64,000 nucleotides of DNA from Hydractinia symbiolongicarpus (taxonomy: Eukaryota > Cnidaria > Hydrozoa > Anthoathecata > Hydractiniidae). Numbering within the stretch: position 1 is the stretch's first letter; each line of letters starts with the position of its first letter. The DNA lies in assembly GCF_029227915.1 (NCBI RefSeq), contig NC_079877.1:18400851-18464850 (forward strand). Direction: 5' to 3'. The translations under genes were made by a program, and so were the position numbers. A model generated the notes under the pieces. The model saw only the letters and a list, made by a program, of their open reading frames with translations. It was not told the origin of the DNA and did not search any database. Below, piece by piece: positions 44,037-56,959 of the stretch.

Positions 44037-47000
44037 ATGCATTGGTTAAAAGTTTTGCAGCTTATGTTAGACAATAAAATTATTAGTGCAGTTTCGCTTG
44101 ATATATTTTCAGCTTTAAAAATGAGTATTAAAAATAAACAAGTTTATGATCTTTTTTCTTCATTGAATGAAAAAAGCATTAAAGAAGTAAGTGATGGATT
44201 TGTTTTACTTGGTGTTGAAATAACATGTCCAGAAAAAGCGTTATATACAAAAGTTAAAAGACTAGTAGAGAAAGTAAATGGTCTGAAAAAAAGGAAAGCT
44301 AATTCTGCTATAGAAACTTTGTTGGAAGCTGAGTTTAGTGTTCCAGTGCAAATTACCCCACATCAGCGATCTATTGATGCGGCTAGTTCTAGAAATGAAG
44401 TTTTGTTTAAAGAGAAAATGAAACAATTAAAGGAGGAAAACAAAAGTTTAAAAAGAAAGTGCGAAAATTTTCAAGAATTAGAAATTCAATACAACACACA
44501 AGTCAAAGAGGTTAAGAAACTTAGTAACGAGTTATTTGTAGCAATGAAGGATGAAAATAAGTTGACAGCAGAATATCGTCGTATAAAGAACAATTATCTT
44601 GAAGTAGAGGAAAAACTTAGAAATGTGGAATTGAAATTTAAAGATAATAGCAAAGCGAGGGCAGATAAATTGAGAAATTTATCAAAGAAAATTAAAAACA
44701 GAGATGATAAAATTAATAAAATGGAATCAGAAATAGCTGAATTGATATCTGGTACTGAGAATAAAAGTGATGAGTTGGATGACATGAAAGTAAACTTGAA
44801 CAGACTCAATGATAAATTAGAAAACAGTGAAACTATAGTTGATGATCTGCGGAATGAGAAAGCAAAACTGAAAAGAAAGACGCACAGTTTGTTGTTAAAA
44901 ATTGAAAACCAGAAAAAATTGATTGACCACAAAGAAGTGAATGATATGAAGTGTTTAAAAAGTGATTATGACAAACTCTGTACAAACATGAAGCAACTTA
45001 CTGAAGAAAATCGTGATTTGCAAATGCTCGTTTCGTTATTAAACGACAATGAAATTGTAACATTTGAAGGTGGTCGTTATTCAGACGAAATAAGAGAAGT
45101 TGTTATGGAATTACTTTCCTTGAATGTCAGCATGGGAAAGGTAAATGATGTGATCAAGGTTGTACTTGAAAAACTTGCAAAAAAAAGGGTTGACAGGTTG
45201 CCTTCACAAGGTTTAAAAAGTCATTTAATGCAAGAAGCATTAATTTTAGCACAATTACAGGTTGCAGAAGCAATGATTGATAATGACAAGGAGGCGTTTG
45301 GTAATTGTTTACATGGAGATGGTACATCAAAATACCATAAACATTATCAAAATTTTCAGATTACAACATCGAAAGGAAAAACTTTAACATTTGGATTATC
45401 AGAAGTTGCAGGTGGCGATGCGGCAATAGTAATGAAAAATTTTACTGACACAATTGATGACATGTGTGACATTCTGAAAGAATGTGACAAGGATGCAAAT
45501 TTTTCCCGGCTTGTCACATCAATCAAATCTACAATGTCGGATCTTGGCCCTATTAATCCTTTATTTAACTCACAACTGAAATCTTTAAGGGAAAAATTAT
45601 TACCAAATGTTGTAGAAAACTGGAATTATTTAAGCGAAACACAAAAAACGGACATGACCGATATGGGAAATTTCTTTTGCAAATTACATCTTCTGGCAAA
45701 TTTTGCCTCAGAGGCAGATAAAGTTCTGCATTCATTTGAGAGAATGGTCCTCTGTGATGACTATGAAACAGTATTTGCCTTCAATAGTGCAAAAGAATCT
45801 TCTGCTTCTAGATTAGTGCGTACAGCTTGTAAAGCTTTTCATGTGCGTGGAAGTGACGAATGTGGAGTAGCATCGTATTTTAACTCGTTTTTAGCTGGTC
45901 GCAATCAGAAATCTTACTTTGTACCATTTATTGGAAATCGTTTTAACATATTGTTTTATAACGCTGCTGCATTATATTACCATCGTGATGCAGTCGTATC
46001 TTTTCTTTCATCATGGCCTGATCCTAATAATTTACTGAAAGCTGTAAATGAAGACGTATCAAATAAGTTGTTTCTTAGTGAAGTCAGAGCACTTGGCATT
46101 ATTGATAAATTATTGACTGGTCCATTGTGGCGATTAATAGAGTCTTGTGAAAGTATCCTCGAAATAAATCCATACCTGTTACAACTTAAAGTCAAACTAT
46201 CTGCACTCTGCAACAATTGTTCATCACTTCTATCTGGCAGTCATATTTTCCAAGAGGATGGTATTATTGTACACAACAAAGATGAATTATTTATCAAGCT
46301 ATTTGAGGATACAGGTGATGATGAATTGGATATTCTAACACAGCAAGCCCTTGAAATTATTTGCCATGCAATTCTCATCATCTTAGAGCGTCAATGTAAG
46401 GATCAACTGCCTGGAGGAAAGTACTGGAGCCCCAGTCAGATAATAAAGGAGACGTCATCAATTGTACCAGTAACCAATAAGGCTTCTGAAAGTGACTTTG
46501 CAATTTTGGATTTGTTAGTGAAAACGAAGCCAAGTGCCAATGTTGAAACATTGCAGGCTTTAACCATGTGGTCGCGTAACAAAACACTTGATTGGTTTGA
46601 ACAGAAGTCTTATGATGAGAAAAAAAGTATGATGGAATCAGCCAGACATAATGTGGAAAAAATGAAGGCGAAGTATAAATCAAGGAGAAAAGAACTGTTG
46701 GAGGAGAGGAAAAGGAAATTGCTTGCTAAACAAGATATGAAAAAGAAAGCTGAAGAGAAAATAGCATTGAAGAAAGTGGAAGCTTTTAACAAATTGCTTG
46801 AGCTAAATGTCCAGGCTTGGATATCTGTTGATGAACTGAAAAAAAACATCATGGATATATCATCACAAAAACGTGCAGAAGTTTTGCTAGCGCAAATGAA
46901 TTTTTACAGGCATGTTATGCCTTTCAAATGCAATTCCAAATTGTTTAACAAAACAAAACAGAGTGGAAACAAAAGAGTTGATTTGTCTTGGGAAGAGCTT

Positions 47001-47423
47001 CTTGAAAACTTTGTTAAAATCATGCATGTAACATTTTCATCATCTGCAGAAAAGGTAACAAAGGATAACCTGAAGTCGAAGGAAGATAGAGATGAAGTAG
47101 TTGCAACCCAAAAAAAGGAACTGATGGAAAAGATCAAGAAAGAAAGGATGAAAAAACTGTCTGAACAACAAAAAAGCAACAAACTCCCTTCCTTCATCAA
47201 AGACCCTGATTGTTTAGTTGGTTTACACATACGGCATCATTTAAAGGAAGAAGATGAAGAGGATGCATATTGGTGTAAAGGGGAAATTCTAAGTGTAGCA
47301 AAACGACATTCCAATCCTAAACGCACGTTGTTTAATGTAGTATATGAGTCAGAACCTGAGACAGTTTGGAGTTTTCCAATAATTTTAGATTTTGAGAAGG
47401 GAGACGTTATTATGTTATCTTAG
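44037..47423 (+). CDS. 1,128-residue protein of probable transposon origin
   Basis: Uninterrupted single-exon ORF. Residues about 125-335 form a long Lys/Glu-rich coiled coil. A central domain has HGDGTSKYHKHYQNFQI (about residue 425), CGVASYF...FVPFIGNRFNILFYNAAALY (about 615-650) and SQIIKETSSIVPVTNKASES (about 800). A second coiled coil lies near 880-930. A C-terminal Tudor/chromo-like strand pair is WCKGEILSVAKRHSN...FNVVYESE (about 1,080-1,110). I recall many cnidarian proteins with this layout, multi-copy and unnamed. No DDE triad could be assigned. Intactness suggests recent arrival or a host role. Confidence 0.65.
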   Translation: MHWLKVLQLMLDNKIISAVSLDIFSALKMSIKNKQVYDLFSSLNEKSIKEVSDGFVLLGVEITCPEKALYTKVKRLVEKVNGLKKRKANSAIETLLEAEFSVPVQITPHQRSIDAASSRNEVLFKEKMKQLKEENKSLKRKCENFQELEIQYNTQVKEVKKLSNELFVAMKDENKLTAEYRRIKNNYLEVEEKLRNVELKFKDNSKARADKLRNLSKKIKNRDDKINKMESEIAELISGTENKSDELDDMKVNLNRLNDKLENSETIVDDLRNEKAKLKRKTHSLLLKIENQKKLIDHKEVNDMKCLKSDYDKLCTNMKQLTEENRDLQMLVSLLNDNEIVTFEGGRYSDEIREVVMELLSLNVSMGKVNDVIKVVLEKLAKKRVDRLPSQGLKSHLMQEALILAQLQVAEAMIDNDKEAFGNCLHGDGTSKYHKHYQNFQITTSKGKTLTFGLSEVAGGDAAIVMKNFTDTIDDMCDILKECDKDANFSRLVTSIKSTMSDLGPINPLFNSQLKSLREKLLPNVVENWNYLSETQKTDMTDMGNFFCKLHLLANFASEADKVLHSFERMVLCDDYETVFAFNSAKESSASRLVRTACKAFHVRGSDECGVASYFNSFLAGRNQKSYFVPFIGNRFNILFYNAAALYYHRDAVVSFLSSWPDPNNLLKAVNEDVSNKLFLSEVRALGIIDKLLTGPLWRLIESCESILEINPYLLQLKVKLSALCNNCSSLLSGSHIFQEDGIIVHNKDELFIKLFEDTGDDELDILTQQALEIICHAILIILERQCKDQLPGGKYWSPSQIIKETSSIVPVTNKASESDFAILDLLVKTKPSANVETLQALTMWSRNKTLDWFEQKSYDEKKSMMESARHNVEKMKAKYKSRRKELLEERKRKLLAKQDMKKKAEEKIALKKVEAFNKLLELNVQAWISVDELKKNIMDISSQKRAEVLLAQMNFYRHVMPFKCNSKLFNKTKQSGNKRVDLSWEELLENFVKIMHVTFSSSAEKVTKDNLKSKEDRDEVVATQKKELMEKIKKERMKKLSEQQKSNKLPSFIKDPDCLVGLHIRHHLKEEDEEDAYWCKGEILSVAKRHSNPKRTLFNVVYESEPETVWSFPIILDFEKGDVIMLS

Positions 47424-47649
47424 AATATAGTTAGTTATAGTATAGTTATATATTTGAGGGAAGAAATTTTTGTGGTAATGTATTTCGTTCAAACCGTGGA
47501 ACTTTTTTATGGCAAAAACTTCTTCCTTTGAGGATCATTGTTTTGTCAACTTGTGACATGTGGTATATATTGTTCTATTAAAACATTTAGCACTTATGGT
47601 AGCTTAATATTTTGCGTTCTTTTTTTTATTTAGGTGCTAAAAGGTGCAG

Positions 47650-48470
47650 TTGTTCCATTTTCATCTGGTCTGCATATTTATACTCTGTCAAATATTTTGC
47701 AAGCTTTAAGAGTGTTTGTCAAAGTTTTATAGTTACCAACTTAGTGTTTTACAGTGGTTCCTGTGGACTTTCTTTTTACATTTCCTTAAATTTGAAATAT
47801 CTTTTCAGCTATTACGTTATTTTCTCTGGCTGGTCTGCAAAAATATAAATTTCGTACATTTCTATGAAGTCTCTCAATGTTAAGATTACAGTTTATAAAC
47901 ATTTTTGCCGGTTATTGTATAATTGTTTTGCTTTTATACATTGATTTTATGTTATTTTTGAGCTACAGCATCATTTTTACTATCTGGTCTGCAAATTACA
48001 CTCTTGTCAAATATTTTGTACTCTTCAAGAGTGTTTGTAAAATTTTTGAATAGTTACTAATTTGTGGTGTTTTATTATGTTCCTGTGAATTTTTTTCGCA
48101 TTTTCATCAATTTGGAAAGATTTTTTCAACTATGACGTCATTTTTTCTATCTGGTCTGCAAATTACACTCTTGTCAGATATTTGTACTCCTTAAGAGTGT
48201 TTGTATAATTTTTGAATAGTTACTAATTTGTGGTGTTTTATTATGTTCCTGTGAACTTTTTTGCATTTTCATCAATTTGGAAAGATTTTTTCAACTATGA
48301 CGTCATTTTTTCTATCTGGTCTGCAAATTTACACCCTTGTCCGAAATTTCGTACACTCTAATGAACTTTGTTTAACGTTAAGATTACAGTTTATAAAATT
48401 GTTTACTGGTTGTTGTATACTTTCTTGCGCTTTTAGAGCAATTTGTAGTAATATTTGAGCTATGACGTCA
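47650..48470. repeat. About 165-bp tandem repeat, five degenerate units
   Basis: Units are marked by TATCTGGTCTGCAAATT at about 47,662, 47,828, 47,982, 48,149 and 48,314, each followed by AAGAGTGTTTGT-like and CAATTTGGAAAG-like blocks. Lies directly downstream of the 1,128-residue ORF. Confidence 0.8.
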
Positions 48471-48879
48471 TCATTACGTCATTTCTAAAAATAAACCATC
48501 AAAAATTAATATATTTTTTCTTTTACAAATATACTATCTACTGTAAAAATTTTAAGTTCTTACCATGTCTCAATCTGGAGTTATTGATTTTTAAAGATAG
48601 AAATTGTGAAAAAAAACCTATACATGACCCCCGTCTTTGTGCCGTGTTTTGTTGCGAAATTGGCCGAAAAACGCAACAAAAAAGGGCTATACTATCTATC
48701 ATAAAAATAACAATAACTAGAGAATGGCTTGGAGTTAGGAGTTGCGCGACCCCTCGTTGAAACCGTATAGAAATGTAGAAAACGTTGCATACGGCTAGAA
48801 GGTCGAGCGGCGCATAGAAAAATTTGACCTGAACAGCCTATGAAACTTGTTTAGGTTCAATATGATACCAGCCTAGCCA

Positions 48880-49231
<352 letters not shown>

Positions 49232-49286
49232 CATAGGAGATTATTTTTGTTCCGCTGCAGCATTCGTTTGTATTACTTAGCAGAAC

Positions 49287-51362
49287 ATGGCTAACAGGCA
49301 ACTGCGAAGTGAAGTTTTGAAACGCGCCCTGAAGGCATGCATCGTCCAACCGGTAATAAGAAAATATCAGGTAGTAGCCGTCCGTGCGATGTGGGGAAGT
49401 GATGTTGATGCCCGCGAGGTCATTTGGGGCAAGAGAATGCAGATGGAGAACATATTGCTTAGCAACGAACAAGTATCCTGTTTTTTTTCTTGTATTACCT
49501 ATATGGCCAGACCTCGTAAGAGAAAGTCGATGAGGAATGAAGGGGAGGAAGAACTAGGAGCCGACTCTAGCAGTGAAGGTGATAACAGAAACGGCGCAAA
49601 TGCGCCTGAAACATTTCCTGGCATTTCTTTCTGGATCGCGTGCGACTTGCCAAACTGTACCTTAAGTCAATTTGAAACAAATTTGTCGAAGTCTTTTATG
49701 CAAGCCGGATTGAATTTAACAACGTGCAATGCTATACAGACAAGAGGTAAATACTTGAACCTTTTAGTACTTGAAATACTGTCAATGTTCTTCGAATATT
49801 TTACGCCACATTTGATATTTGTAGGCAAAACCAGTGCATTGCAAGCATTCTCAGGATCGTTATACCAATTCTTGAAAGACCACAATAGGGAAGAAGCAAA
49901 ACGGATAGTTGAGATATCCCATCGCACAATGATTATGAGTGCAGCTAGAGATGAAGGTGTTCAATTTGACCACGTTGCTGTTATGGAAAGTGAACAGTAC
50001 TCGATGAAACCCTGTCAGCTAATTCTAAAAAAAAATATTGATAAAGAGGTATATCAAGATGTAATTCGTGGTTTATCCGAAATCAGATTTACATCGCTTG
50101 ATTTAAAAGTAATTGATAAATCGGAAGGCAAGTTGCCACGAACAAATTTACTTACTTTCTCCAATAATAAGACTAAGTTTTTTGTAGAAGTTAAAACATG
50201 TTTTTACATTGTTACACGCATAGGCACAGAAGTTACTATTCCCGTTAAGTCAACTAACAAACTTTGTCAATTCGTGGATATAGTTCGAAGGATGATGGAG
50301 AGGAATAGCTTTGGACTGTGAAATGGAGGTGTATATAAAAAAATAGGAGAAAGCAGATACACATACGTTTACTGTTGTTCGGTGAAAAGCTATCTCTATC
50401 GCTCGTTGAAAAACAAAGCAATCGCCAACGAAATTACGCCAAATTTACGAGAATTGGTATTTTTGCTGTCGGACGGCGAGTGTCAAATAATTGATCAAAT
50501 AACTCTGGATTACAATTACATTGAATGCTTGCCAAATGGAGTTTGTTATAACATCACCAAAAAATGTTTCGATGTCAAGCCAAATTTTAAGGGATCTCCC
50601 CGAGCATTCGTACCGTACGTTCATTGTGCGGGAAAAAATCCTGAACCAAAGCCATTTATAGAAGGTAATTGTTTTTACTTTTCTTTTAACGCGTTGTAAC
50701 ATATCGAGGTGGTAGTTGTAACGTGTTGTAACGTATTGTAACTTGTTGTAACGCATTGTCAGTGAAAAAAAATGTTGGCTCTTTTTCTTTCAACGCGTTG
50801 TAACATATCAAGGTGGTAGTTGTAACGTGATGTAACGTATTGTAACTTGTTGTAACGCATTGTCAGTGAAGAAAATGTGTGTTTTTTTATCATTTAACGA
50901 GTTGTAACATATGGAGGTGGTAGTTGTAACGTGTTGTAACGTATTGTAACTTGTTGTAACGAATTGTCAGTGAAGAAAATGTGTTTTTGTTTCTTTTAAC
51001 GCGTTGTAACATATCAAGGTGGTAGTTGTAACGTGTTGTAACGTATTGTAACTTGTTGTAACGCATTGTCAGTGAAAAAAAATGTTGGCTCTTTTTCTTT
51101 CAACGCGTTGTAACATATCAAGGTGGTAGTTGTAACGTGTTGTAACGTATTGTAACTTGTTGTAACGTAGTTCTAAAAAAGGTGCACTGAACTACATTTG
51201 TAGGTGTCGAAAATAGCTTCCCAGATAGAAATGTGCGGTTGCGTTTTTATCAAAAATGGTACCAAATTTTGCTCGCCGGTCAGTATTCCATCAAGGAAAA
51301 GAAATTGTTGCTGGTAGGTCCTCTTGATAGTGGAAAGACTAGTTGGTTTGCTCCATTTCAAG
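49287..51362 (+). CDS. Two-exon protein with P-loop helicase-like exon (3' end missing)
   Basis: 49,287-50,321 encodes 344 residues with no domain I recognise. A TGA (50,319-50,321) follows, but the same frame stays open to 50,664, suggesting one gene with a nonsense mutation. A GT donor at 50,665 and an AG acceptor ending at 51,203 join in phase to exon 2 (51,204-51,362), which carries Walker A LLLVGPLDSGKTSWFAPF and ends at a GT donor. The layout (long N-terminal domain, then P-loop) resembles superfamily 3 helicase/Rep proteins. Later exons were not found; repeats begin at 51,373. Could also be another P-loop transposon protein. Confidence 0.55.
50689..51177. repeat. About 104-bp tandem repeat filling an intron, five units
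   Basis: Units start at about 50,689, 50,798, 50,897, 50,998 and 51,102. Each contains four or five TTGTAAC motifs at roughly 10-20 bp spacing. The array makes up most of the intron 50,665-51,203. Confidence 0.9.
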
Positions 51363-51372
51363 GTAATTAAAG

Positions 51373-52379
51373 GGCTTTTTCGACTAGTCTCTATAATAAT
51401 AGCCGTCGTCTGTTTGTCTCTGCGCGGACCCCCGCTAAGTTAGAAAATTATGTTACGGAAACACGAATATCAAATGCGATATATTCTTATCCACTTTGTT
51501 GCCACGGGTAAATTCAAAGGACGGGCGAACCCGTGGATTTTTCCACGGGCAACGACTAGTCTATATAATAATACGCCGTTAATACGTACGCAACGACTAG
51601 TCTATATAATAATACGCCGTTAATACGTACGTTAAATTTTCTGACGTTATGGCGCCAAGTCAATAACACTACTTTAACGTCAATATCCTATTTTAAATTA
51701 ATGAAGCCATTACAGTGCACCTAAAACTTTGAGGGCAAATTACTTGGAAACGAGGTGGTGACGTCAATGACTTTTCACCGCGTGGGTAACTAGGGACCAC
51801 CTAGGACCAATTTGGGTAATTTTTCCAAAACTGGGTCCCCGAATGCGTCTCGGAATGGACGGGTTAATGACGTCATCAAAAACCTTCAAATCCTAATATC
51901 TCTGCAATGCAACCGTTTATTAAAATTACATGATCCTATACATTTTCTTGATCAGCGTTTCAAGATCTATACGATGAAGGCAACAGGTATACAAATTTCT
52001 AAAAAAGAGTTTTTAGGTTTTTACGGACCATTGCTGACGTCAGCATAACTTTTAAACTTTTATATCTTCTTAACCGTTGGTCAATAGCACATGATACTAT
52101 ACATTATTCTAATCAGCGTTTCAAGCTCAGCACAGTACAGGAAACGGATAAACAAATTTCGCGAACTTTTTTTTTAATTGCACTGCTGACGTCAGCAAAA
52201 AATCTTGAACAACCTATTTTTATATTATTCTTCTGCCTAAATGGATTTTTCCACGGGCTTTATTGACTAGTCTATATAATAATGCGCCAGTTCTGTCTGT
52301 GACTCATCGTCTATAAATTTCTTCTGTAAATTAGCAATATTGACGTCAAAGGAAAGTATATTAGGATTAGTGAAGCAAC
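51373..52379. repeat. Nested repeat mosaic with ACTAGTCTATATAATAAT boundaries
   Basis: Contains three or four ACTAGTCTATATAATAAT boundary sequences, the hairpin CCGTGGATTTTTCCACGG (about 51,530) and a second copy of the 22,245-22,495 repeat (51,620-51,870). Probably several non-autonomous elements inserted into each other. Confidence 0.75.
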
Positions 52380-53985
52380 CTTGTCCCCAGGCACATTTTT
52401 ATCTTTCTGACAATCTCGGACGGCGGGAAGAATTTACCCTGGGTCACACTGGTCAGTTCTGCTATCTGATTGGGTTCTCAAGTTTCCGTTAATTATGAAG
52501 ATAAATTAATTTATGCGCAAAAAATTGAATAGTAACAGAAAAACAATAATGGCGGCTAAGTTTATATGCGAACGGGACGGTGGAATGTTAATGTTCTGCT
52601 GAACTGAATTTATTTTTGTGAAAAATAAAATACTTGGCATTGTTAGTATAGCTTAACGTGCAATTAAAAATAAATACCATTTAGTTGTACCCAGAGGCTG
52701 TTAACGTAAGCTTGTGTTTTTTTTGCAGTGCAGTTGAGGAGGTAGCTACTAGACTCTAAAGCTAGCTATGCTCGCTTTTGTGCACAGGGTGTAGTAAAAA
52801 ACACAATGAAGGTTTTCTTGAAGACATGTTTAGCAGCTATCTAGCTAGCTTAAATACAACACAAGGTATATGCAGCTATACATAACTAATCCTATTTCTC
52901 CCGAACAGACCTTCTTTTACACTCTAGCTAATATTCTTTCGGTGCAGAACACATAAACAAAAAAATAAAATCATATGCTGTTGATTTAGTTGAAAAAGAT
53001 TAAAAAACTAGATTAAGAAGTTCATACCATTTAATTAACTAAATAGTTATACGCTTAATTAAATCGGTTACGGATTAAATAACAATCGATTTTACAGATT
53101 AAATAACAATTTTCTCTGACTGCATGAAATGACACATCCTATGTTTTATGACTTTTATCTCTTAGTAAAGCAACAAACATAAATTTATTGAAAAAAGTCA
53201 ATTGGTTTGACCATAGTGGCCATTTAGTTGTAAATGAGTTTCCAGGGAACCGTTTTGTGAAAACCGAAACTGCAATATGATAAAAAAGAAGGATGAAAAA
53301 GAAAGATATTGAGTTAAAACTTGTTTGGAGATGCTTTTAGGCTGGTCTGATGGGATTAGCATAAAAAATGATTCTGTAATAGCTATACTTTTCGAATTTA
53401 GGCATTTAAAGCAGAGCGATAAGATTTTTTTTAAAGACAATTATAAATTTTGACCTAACAATTGTAAAAATTTTTAGACAATACGAGTTTATTAGGTGTA
53501 TATGCACGTTACGACAATAACAGACAAAAGGAGCCAGTTATTATATAGGTCAAAACGTATATATCTGACCTGTATCTGACTGACACATGGTTGCGTTGAT
53601 GACTCAATACTAGTATAATATATAGCTACACCATGCCACTATAATGCTGACGTGATAAAGCATCAACTTATGTTTATAGAGGTTCACGTCAGCAATAAGT
53701 CGCCCGCAAGACAAAAATGGAATTAGAAACACTGCATGTGTCTAAAAAAATACTAAAAGCTTAACTAGCTAGCCTTGTGGTTGAGCGTGCGCTTTCAGTG
53801 CGGAAGGTCTTGGTTTTAAACCCCACCGAGTCATGTCAGAGACTATAATAGTGTGAATCTATCCTTTCTTCTTAGCGTTCAGCATGAGAATAGGATTGAT
53901 ATCTTACGCAGTTGTCTAGTTAAGTGATTGCTGTGCTATCACAACTTTCGTATCTTAAATGGCTTTAAATTTGCTAGGATTTCCT
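52380..53985 (+). repeat. Dispersed 1.3-1.6 kb repeat, copy 2
   Basis: Matches the reverse complement of 19,722-21,070. Its left edge carries the LGRREEFTLGHTGQF codons of the non-LTR element, and it has about 250 bp (52,535-52,790) absent from copy 1. Confidence 0.8.
53766..53880 (+). repeat. tRNA-derived SINE head, copy 2
   Basis: TAGCCTTGTGGTTGAGCGTG (A-box-like) and GGTTTTAAACCCC (B-box-like) lie about 30 nt apart. Not a functional tRNA: the acceptor stem does not pair well. Confidence 0.6.
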
Positions 53986-55019
53986 TCGCAGTACCCTAGT
54001 TGATAGCAATACCAACAGGAACTAAAGAGGCTATCCTGGGTTAATAATTTCAATAATTTCAGTAATTCTAATCACAAAACCCTCTGAGAATTCTGTGGCT
54101 TGGTAGCTAGCTAAAAGTACTTTCACTTTTAACAATAATATGAAATAAAGATAGCTAAAAATCATAATTAAAAAAGTGTATAGCTAGCTACTGTGGTTTG
54201 CACAACCTTTGTAGCTACAAAAGTACGTCTTGGACCTTTGCTAGCTAGCTAGCATAGATGGCTGAAAACTTTAAAATAAATATATATTTAAAATTTGTTT
54301 GTAGCCAAAAAAAGCGAAGGCAACACTGCAATCATGTTTTCTTGAAGCAAAAACTCAAAACAGTTTAGCTAACTTGTTTCTGATTAAAAATAAAATTCTA
54401 TCCTTGATTTCGATCCAAGATTGTTTTATAGCAATACGGTGTTCTCGGCGGTCCACATGCAATTCTTAACAAAATGACCAAATCTTGCATAAATGAAAAA
54501 TCAGCATGAATCGTGCTGATTTTAACTAGCCTGGCCCAGGGTCATTTCTTCGCGCCGTCTCGGATATCAAAAAAGCGAAAAATTACCCTGGGCACGAGGT
54601 TGATTAGTGAAGCCATTGCATTGCACTTTTAAATTTAAGGCTAAATAACTTGGAAACGGTTGGAAATAACTGACGTCATCTCGTGCGTGGGTAACTAGGG
54701 ACTACCTGGGACCAATTTGGGTAAGTTTTCCAAACCTGTGTCACCGAATCCGTTTTGGAATGGACAGGTTAATGACGTCATAAGAAACCTTTAAACCCTA
54801 ATATGTCTGCATCCGTTTGTCATAAGTACACGATCCTATACATTTTCTTGACCAGCGTTTCAAGATCTATACGATGAAGGCAACAGGCATACACATTTCT
54901 GAAAAAAAAATTTGAGTTCTGACAAGTCTCTGCTGACGTCATCAAAACTTAAATGACGGTTGTTTTTCTTTGTTATCCTGCCTAAGTGGATTTTTCCACG
55001 GGCCTTATCGACTAGTTGG
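53986..55019. other. Repeat-rich intergenic DNA
   Basis: GCTAGCTAGC runs, then at 54,540-55,019 another copy of the nested repeat (ACCTGGGACCAATTTGGG block, hairpin GGATTTTTCC). No gene seen. Confidence 0.6.
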
Positions 55020-56920
55020 ACAATAATGATATAGGGTGATAATTTTTAATACAGTGTAATGCTCCTTTTTTATAAACTGGGATAGTTCTTGCTTCTTTCA
55101 GACAATTCGGGAAGATACTAGTAGCTAATGAAATGTTAAAGAGACTGCCTAAATAACCACTGACTACTGGTGCAATAGTTTTAAAACAGTTGAATTCACA
55201 CTACCAGGTCCGTATGCCTTATTTGTTTTCAAGCTTATAATTTGTAGAAGAACTTCTTCAGAGTTAGTGGGAGAAAGAAAGATAGAATTTTCAGAAGGAT
55301 TGGTAAGATAATCACGAAAATGATTCCTTGTGTTTGCTATTTTGGCTTTTGTTTTTTCAGCAATATTTCCAAAATAGGTATTGAAGGCATTGGAGATAAC
55401 AGTACTGTCTTTGGTGTCTTTATTGTTGATGTGCATAGTACTAGGGATTCCGGTTTGCTACTTTTGCAATTGATGATAAATTTAATGCCCATCCATACCT
55501 TTTTAAAGTTTGCTTTGTTTTCTTGAAAGTTCTTTATAAAATGAAGACTTCCTTCTTTTGCAAAGTGTTACAATTAAATTCCTATAGGAATTATATATAT
55601 AAGTCGATATAGATTTGCTGATATAGATTTACTTTTTCCATGAGATTTTTGCACTTAAGATATTTTTGTGCAGATTATCTCGATTTCTGATAGACGTTAA
55701 TATCTCATTAGTCATCCAATTTTTACTACTAAAGCTCTTGGAATGGGGTTTAGAATTTTTGTTTACAGGGACATGTTTATATGTGAGATCTTGCAGTTGG
55801 TGGATTAACAGATGCATGGATTTATTAACATTCTGATTGTCTAGTTCAAGTGTAACCTTCCAGTCAATGCTTATTGCTTCACTGACAATAGCTTCCTTGT
55901 TTAGTTTATTGATGTTGAATTTTGGAGTAGACTTTTTTGAATTTGATGGCTGATTAGTTTGAAAAGAAGATATTTGCATGAGGTGATCAGAGATAAAATA
56001 AGCTAGGTTTCCAGAGAAAGATAAATGTTCAAGCACGTTTGTGAGAATGTTGTCAATTAGTGTTTTAGAATGTGTTGTTATTCTGGTTGGCTTAGTGATA
56101 ACTGGTGAAATAGTGTTTTCACACATTGTGTTCAAAAATGTGTTAGTGTCCTGGCATGACTCATAATTCAGTAGATTAATGTTAAAATCACCCAGAAGAA
56201 TAATGTTTTTCCTTTCTTTTTCAAGTTTTTCTAGAAAAAGGCTTAGGAAGTTTTCAGTGAATTCGTTTATGTACATTTTTGGGTGTTTGTAAATGCAACC
56301 AATGATGAAATTTTTACCAGAGGGGTTTTCAAGCTGGACAAAAACTGACTCAAGTTATTTAGACTTGAACATTTTTAGATCACTACGTTCTTGCATATTT
56401 AGTTTATTAGATATATATATAAAAGAGTGCTTCCTTTATTAGAATCAGAGGAGCATTCAAGAATATTGTATCCTTCCAGGGAAATATTATTAAGTGGTTT
56501 ATCATTGGATCTCAGCCGACTTTTCGATATTCTCATAACATCCAGTTCAAAAGTAAAAGTGTCCAAAAGTGTACGAAGTTCATCAAAATGATAGCCAAGT
56601 GAAGAAATATTGAGATGGGCAACAGATAAGTTGGATTTGCTCAGGTTAAGATTGTTAAGGTCGCTGGGAGTAACATAGTCACAGGAAGATAATGCACTAA
56701 CATCTCCCTCCGCTGTTAAACTATTCATTGCTTTAAGAAAGTCCTGATGAAGATTATTGTCAGAGTTGTCAAGAATAGCATCAACCTCATTATTTTTACC
56801 TTGAAAAACAAGTTTGAGTTTTTCATTATTTAGGGATGAGAATGGGACAAATTTAGAAATGCATTTGTAGCTAGCTAGCTTATCAACAACAACATCGTCT
56901 TCAACTACTAGAAAAAACAA
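55020..56920 (-). pseudogene. Non-LTR retrotransposon: endonuclease and RT start
   Basis: 56,920-56,399: unrecognised N-terminus leading into an AP-endonuclease start (LSVAHLNISSLGYHFDELRT). 56,276-55,629: endonuclease core IILLGDFNINLLN, TLIDNILTN and SDHLMQIS. 55,436-55,020: the linker and first RT blocks (KTNKAYGPGSVNSTVLKLL; a degraded NYHPISLL). Cut at 55,020 by repeat DNA. Appears to be the same family as 20,989-22,234. Confidence 0.82.
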
Positions 56921-56959
56921 GAAAACTGAGGGGCGCTTAAGTAATCTGTTGTAACGTAT

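Noticed and set aside
50689-51177. Possible CRISPR-like array
   Set aside because: Units are about 104 bp with no unique spacers, in animal DNA, inside an intron; an ordinary tandem repeat.
53766-53840. Functional tRNA gene
   Set aside because: A- and B-box-like sequences are present, but the acceptor stem and T arm pair poorly, and the unit is repeated with the surrounding 1.3 kb; a SINE head is likelier.
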